Source of the DNA: Chthoniobacterales bacterium
GTDB taxonomy: Bacteria > Verrucomicrobiota > Verrucomicrobiia > Chthoniobacterales > UBA10450
DNA length: 6,971 nt
Reading direction: 5' to 3'
Assembly: GCA_025980625.1 (NCBI GenBank)
Contig: JAICXG010000151.1
Location: forward strand, 1-6,971
The position numbers and the translations under genes were made by a program. This document shows positions 5,417 to 6,971 of this stretch, one piece after another (the stretch's first letter is position 1; every line of letters starts with the position of its first letter). The notes under the pieces are model-generated. The model was not told where the DNA came from. It did no database searches and was given only the letters and a program-made list of their open reading frames with translations.

Positions 5417-6971
5417 TTAGTAATCCATGCCGCCCATGCCACCCATTCCGCCTGGAGGCATCGCCGGAGCTTTCTCCTTCTCAGGAGCCTCGGTGATGAC
5501 TGCTTCGGTAGTAAGGAGCAGACCGCTGATCGAAGCTGCGTTTTGCAGCGCAGTCCGAGTCACTTTAGTCGGATCAACGATACCCGCTTTGACGAGATCA
5601 GTGTATTCCTCCTTCGCGACATCGTAACCTTCGTTGCCTTTCCGCTTCTTCACTTCCTGCACGATCAGCGCGCCTTCCTGACCGGCGTTATCGGCCAAGG
5701 TGCGGAGTGGTTCCTCGATCGCACGGCGAACGATAGCCATACCAACCGCTTCGTCGCCTTCGAGCTTGAGGCTGTCGAGCGCTTTTTGTGCACGGATCAA
5801 AGCAACACCGCCGCCAGGGACGATGCCTTCTTCTACCGCCGCGCGAGTCGCATGCAATGCATCTTCGACGCGCGCCTTCTTTTCCTTCATCTCGGTCTCA
5901 GTCGCGGCGCCGACATTAATCACGGCGACACCACCGGCTAACTTCGCGAGGCGCTCTTGGAGCTTCTCCCGATCGTAATCCGAGGTGGTCTCTTCGATCT
6001 GACGACGGATTTGCGAGACGCGCCCCTGGATGTCGGCCTGCTTGCCTTCGCCTTCCACGATCGTGGTGTTCTCCTTGTCGATCGTGACGCGCTTGGTGCG
6101 GCCGAGATCTTCGAGCTTAACATTCTCGAGTTTGATGCCGAGGTCTTCAGTGATGCAACGGCCACCAGTGAGCACGGCGATATCTTCCAGCATCGCCTTA
6201 CGACGATCGCCAAAACCCGGGGCCTTGACGGCTGCGACCTGCAAGGTGCCGCGGAGCTTGTTCACGACGAGGGTCGCGAGCGCTTCGCCTTCCACGTCTT
6301 CCGCAATGATGAGGAGCGGACGACCGGCCTTGGCCACTTTCTCGAGGAGCGGGAGCATGTCCTTAAGACTCGAGATTTTCTTCTCGTGAATGAGAATGTA
6401 GGGGTTATCAAGCACGGCTTCCATTTCTTCGGCGTTAGTCACGAAGTAGGGCGAGAGATAGCCTTTGTCGAACTGCATACCCTCGACGACTTCGAGGGTG
6501 GTCTCGATCGACTTGGCTTCCTCGACCGTGATGGTGCCGTCCTTGCCGACTTTGTCCATCGCGTCGGCAATGATTTCGCCGATCGTCTTGTCCCAGTTAG
6601 CTGAGACAGTCGCGACCTGGGCGATCTCACTTCGGTCACTGACCTTCTTTGAGATCTTGCTCAGCTCGGCGACGATCGTTTCCACGGCCTGGTTGATGCC
6701 GCGCTGGAGCGAGGTCGGGTTAGCGCCGGCCGTGACATTGCGGAGACCTTCCTTATAGATGGACTCAGCGAGCACGGTCGCGGTGGTGGTGCCGTCACCG
6801 GCGATGTCAGAAGTCTTGGAAGCGACTTCGCGCACGAGCTGAGCGCCCATGTTTTCATAAGGATCCTCGAGCTCGATTTCCTTCGCCACCGTTACGCCAT
6901 CTTTGGTGATGGTGGGGCTGCCGAATTTCTTGTCGAGGATAACATTGCGGCCGCTCGGTCCGAGCGTCGCC
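5417..6971 (-). CDS. groEL: GroEL (60-kDa chaperonin), N-terminus cut by the window edge
   Basis: GroEL forms the double-ring ATP-driven folding chamber of the cytoplasm and works with GroES. The 517 visible residues begin at ATLGPSGRNVILDKKFG, which corresponds to about residue 29 of the E. coli protein. The start codon and any groES lie beyond the right edge, and the GTG at 6889 is only an internal valine codon. Key elements are intact: the ATP-binding TLGP and GDGTTTATV motifs, the catalytic Asp in RVEDALHATRAA, the AGGG-like PGGGVALIR, ILDPTKV-like VDPTKV, and the apical substrate- and GroES-binding residues in GYLSPYF and DMLPLLEKV. The tail is GGMGGMGGMDY, a GGM repeat ending in Asp-Tyr. 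Mild departures from the common sequence are Ser for Lys after TLGP, and Trp in SANWD next to the conserved Asp155-equivalent; the salt-bridge partner Arg395-equivalent is kept. An intrinsic terminator follows at 5341-5378. This could be one of several groEL copies, but nothing suggests it is inactive. Confidence 0.97.
   Translation of the reverse strand, partial: ATLGPSGRNVILDKKFGSPTITKDGVTVAKEIELEDPYENMGAQLVREVASKTSDIAGDGTTTATVLAESIYKEGLRNVTAGANPTSLQRGINQAVETIVAELSKISKKVSDRSEIAQVATVSANWDKTIGEIIADAMDKVGKDGTITVEEAKSIETTLEVVEGMQFDKGYLSPYFVTNAEEMEAVLDNPYILIHEKKISSLKDMLPLLEKVAKAGRPLLIIAEDVEGEALATLVVNKLRGTLQVAAVKAPGFGDRRKAMLEDIAVLTGGRCITEDLGIKLENVKLEDLGRTKRVTIDKENTTIVEGEGKQADIQGRVSQIRRQIEETTSDYDREKLQERLAKLAGGVAVINVGAATETEMKEKKARVEDALHATRAAVEEGIVPGGGVALIRAQKALDSLKLEGDEAVGMAIVRRAIEEPLRTLADNAGQEGALIVQEVKKRKGNEGYDVAKEEYTDLVKAGIVDPTKVTRTALQNAASISGLLLTTEAVITEAPEKEKAPAMPPGGMGGMGGMDY

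Noticed and set aside
5957..6604. 215-codon plus-strand open frame opposite groEL
   Set aside because: It is a mirror frame of a highly conserved groEL; its composition simply follows from the groEL codons.

Overview
The window reads as chromosomal DNA from a GC-rich, Gram-negative-type bacterium. The proteins seen point towards a soil or freshwater Verrucomicrobiota (Chthoniobacterales-like), with Acidobacteriota as the main alternative. This is inferred from three traits: a Pro-Thr-linked extracellular domain protein, a YXWGXW-repeat secreted protein with a very basic tail, and a GroEL ending in a GGM-rich tail with a final Asp-Tyr. No rRNA or housekeeping marker other than groEL is present, so the assignment is tentative.

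Layout. Positions 1-576 hold the 3' end of a plus-strand gene for a surface or secreted protein: a Pro-Thr linker followed by a jelly-roll-like C-terminal domain. Positions 577-740 are intergenic, with no convincing promoter or terminator. Positions 741-1838 encode a secreted WxPGxW-repeat protein with a long disordered Lys/Arg/Ala/Pro tail. After a short convergent gap carrying one copy of a dispersed repeat, the minus strand carries an ECF sigma factor gene (2720-3256) followed one base later by its membrane-bound zinc-finger anti-sigma factor (1960-2718). Divergent from the sigma gene is a compact three-gene plus-strand operon: a Tat-exported metallophosphoesterase (3387-4337), a four-helix DUF2231-type membrane protein (4368-4790) and a small single-haem c-type cytochrome (4825-5226). 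The window closes with groEL on the minus strand (5417 to beyond 6971; about 28 N-terminal residues are missing). A strong intrinsic terminator for groEL lies at 5341-5378, inside the second copy of the repeat.

The most notable signal is in the 130-bp divergent region between the sigma gene and the phosphoesterase gene. Both strands carry the same bipartite motif, GGGAATAA-N14-CAGTC(T/A)GG, identical at 15 of 16 specified positions with identical spacing. Each copy points at its own gene and lies just upstream of the expected transcript start. It looks like a pair of divergent ECF promoters read by the sigma factor encoded here. The simplest model is a self-contained envelope or redox response unit: a signal sensed by the anti-sigma factor's periplasmic domain releases the sigma factor, which raises its own synthesis and switches on an exported phosphoesterase / membrane protein / cytochrome c operon. 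The signal and the substrate cannot be read from the sequence.
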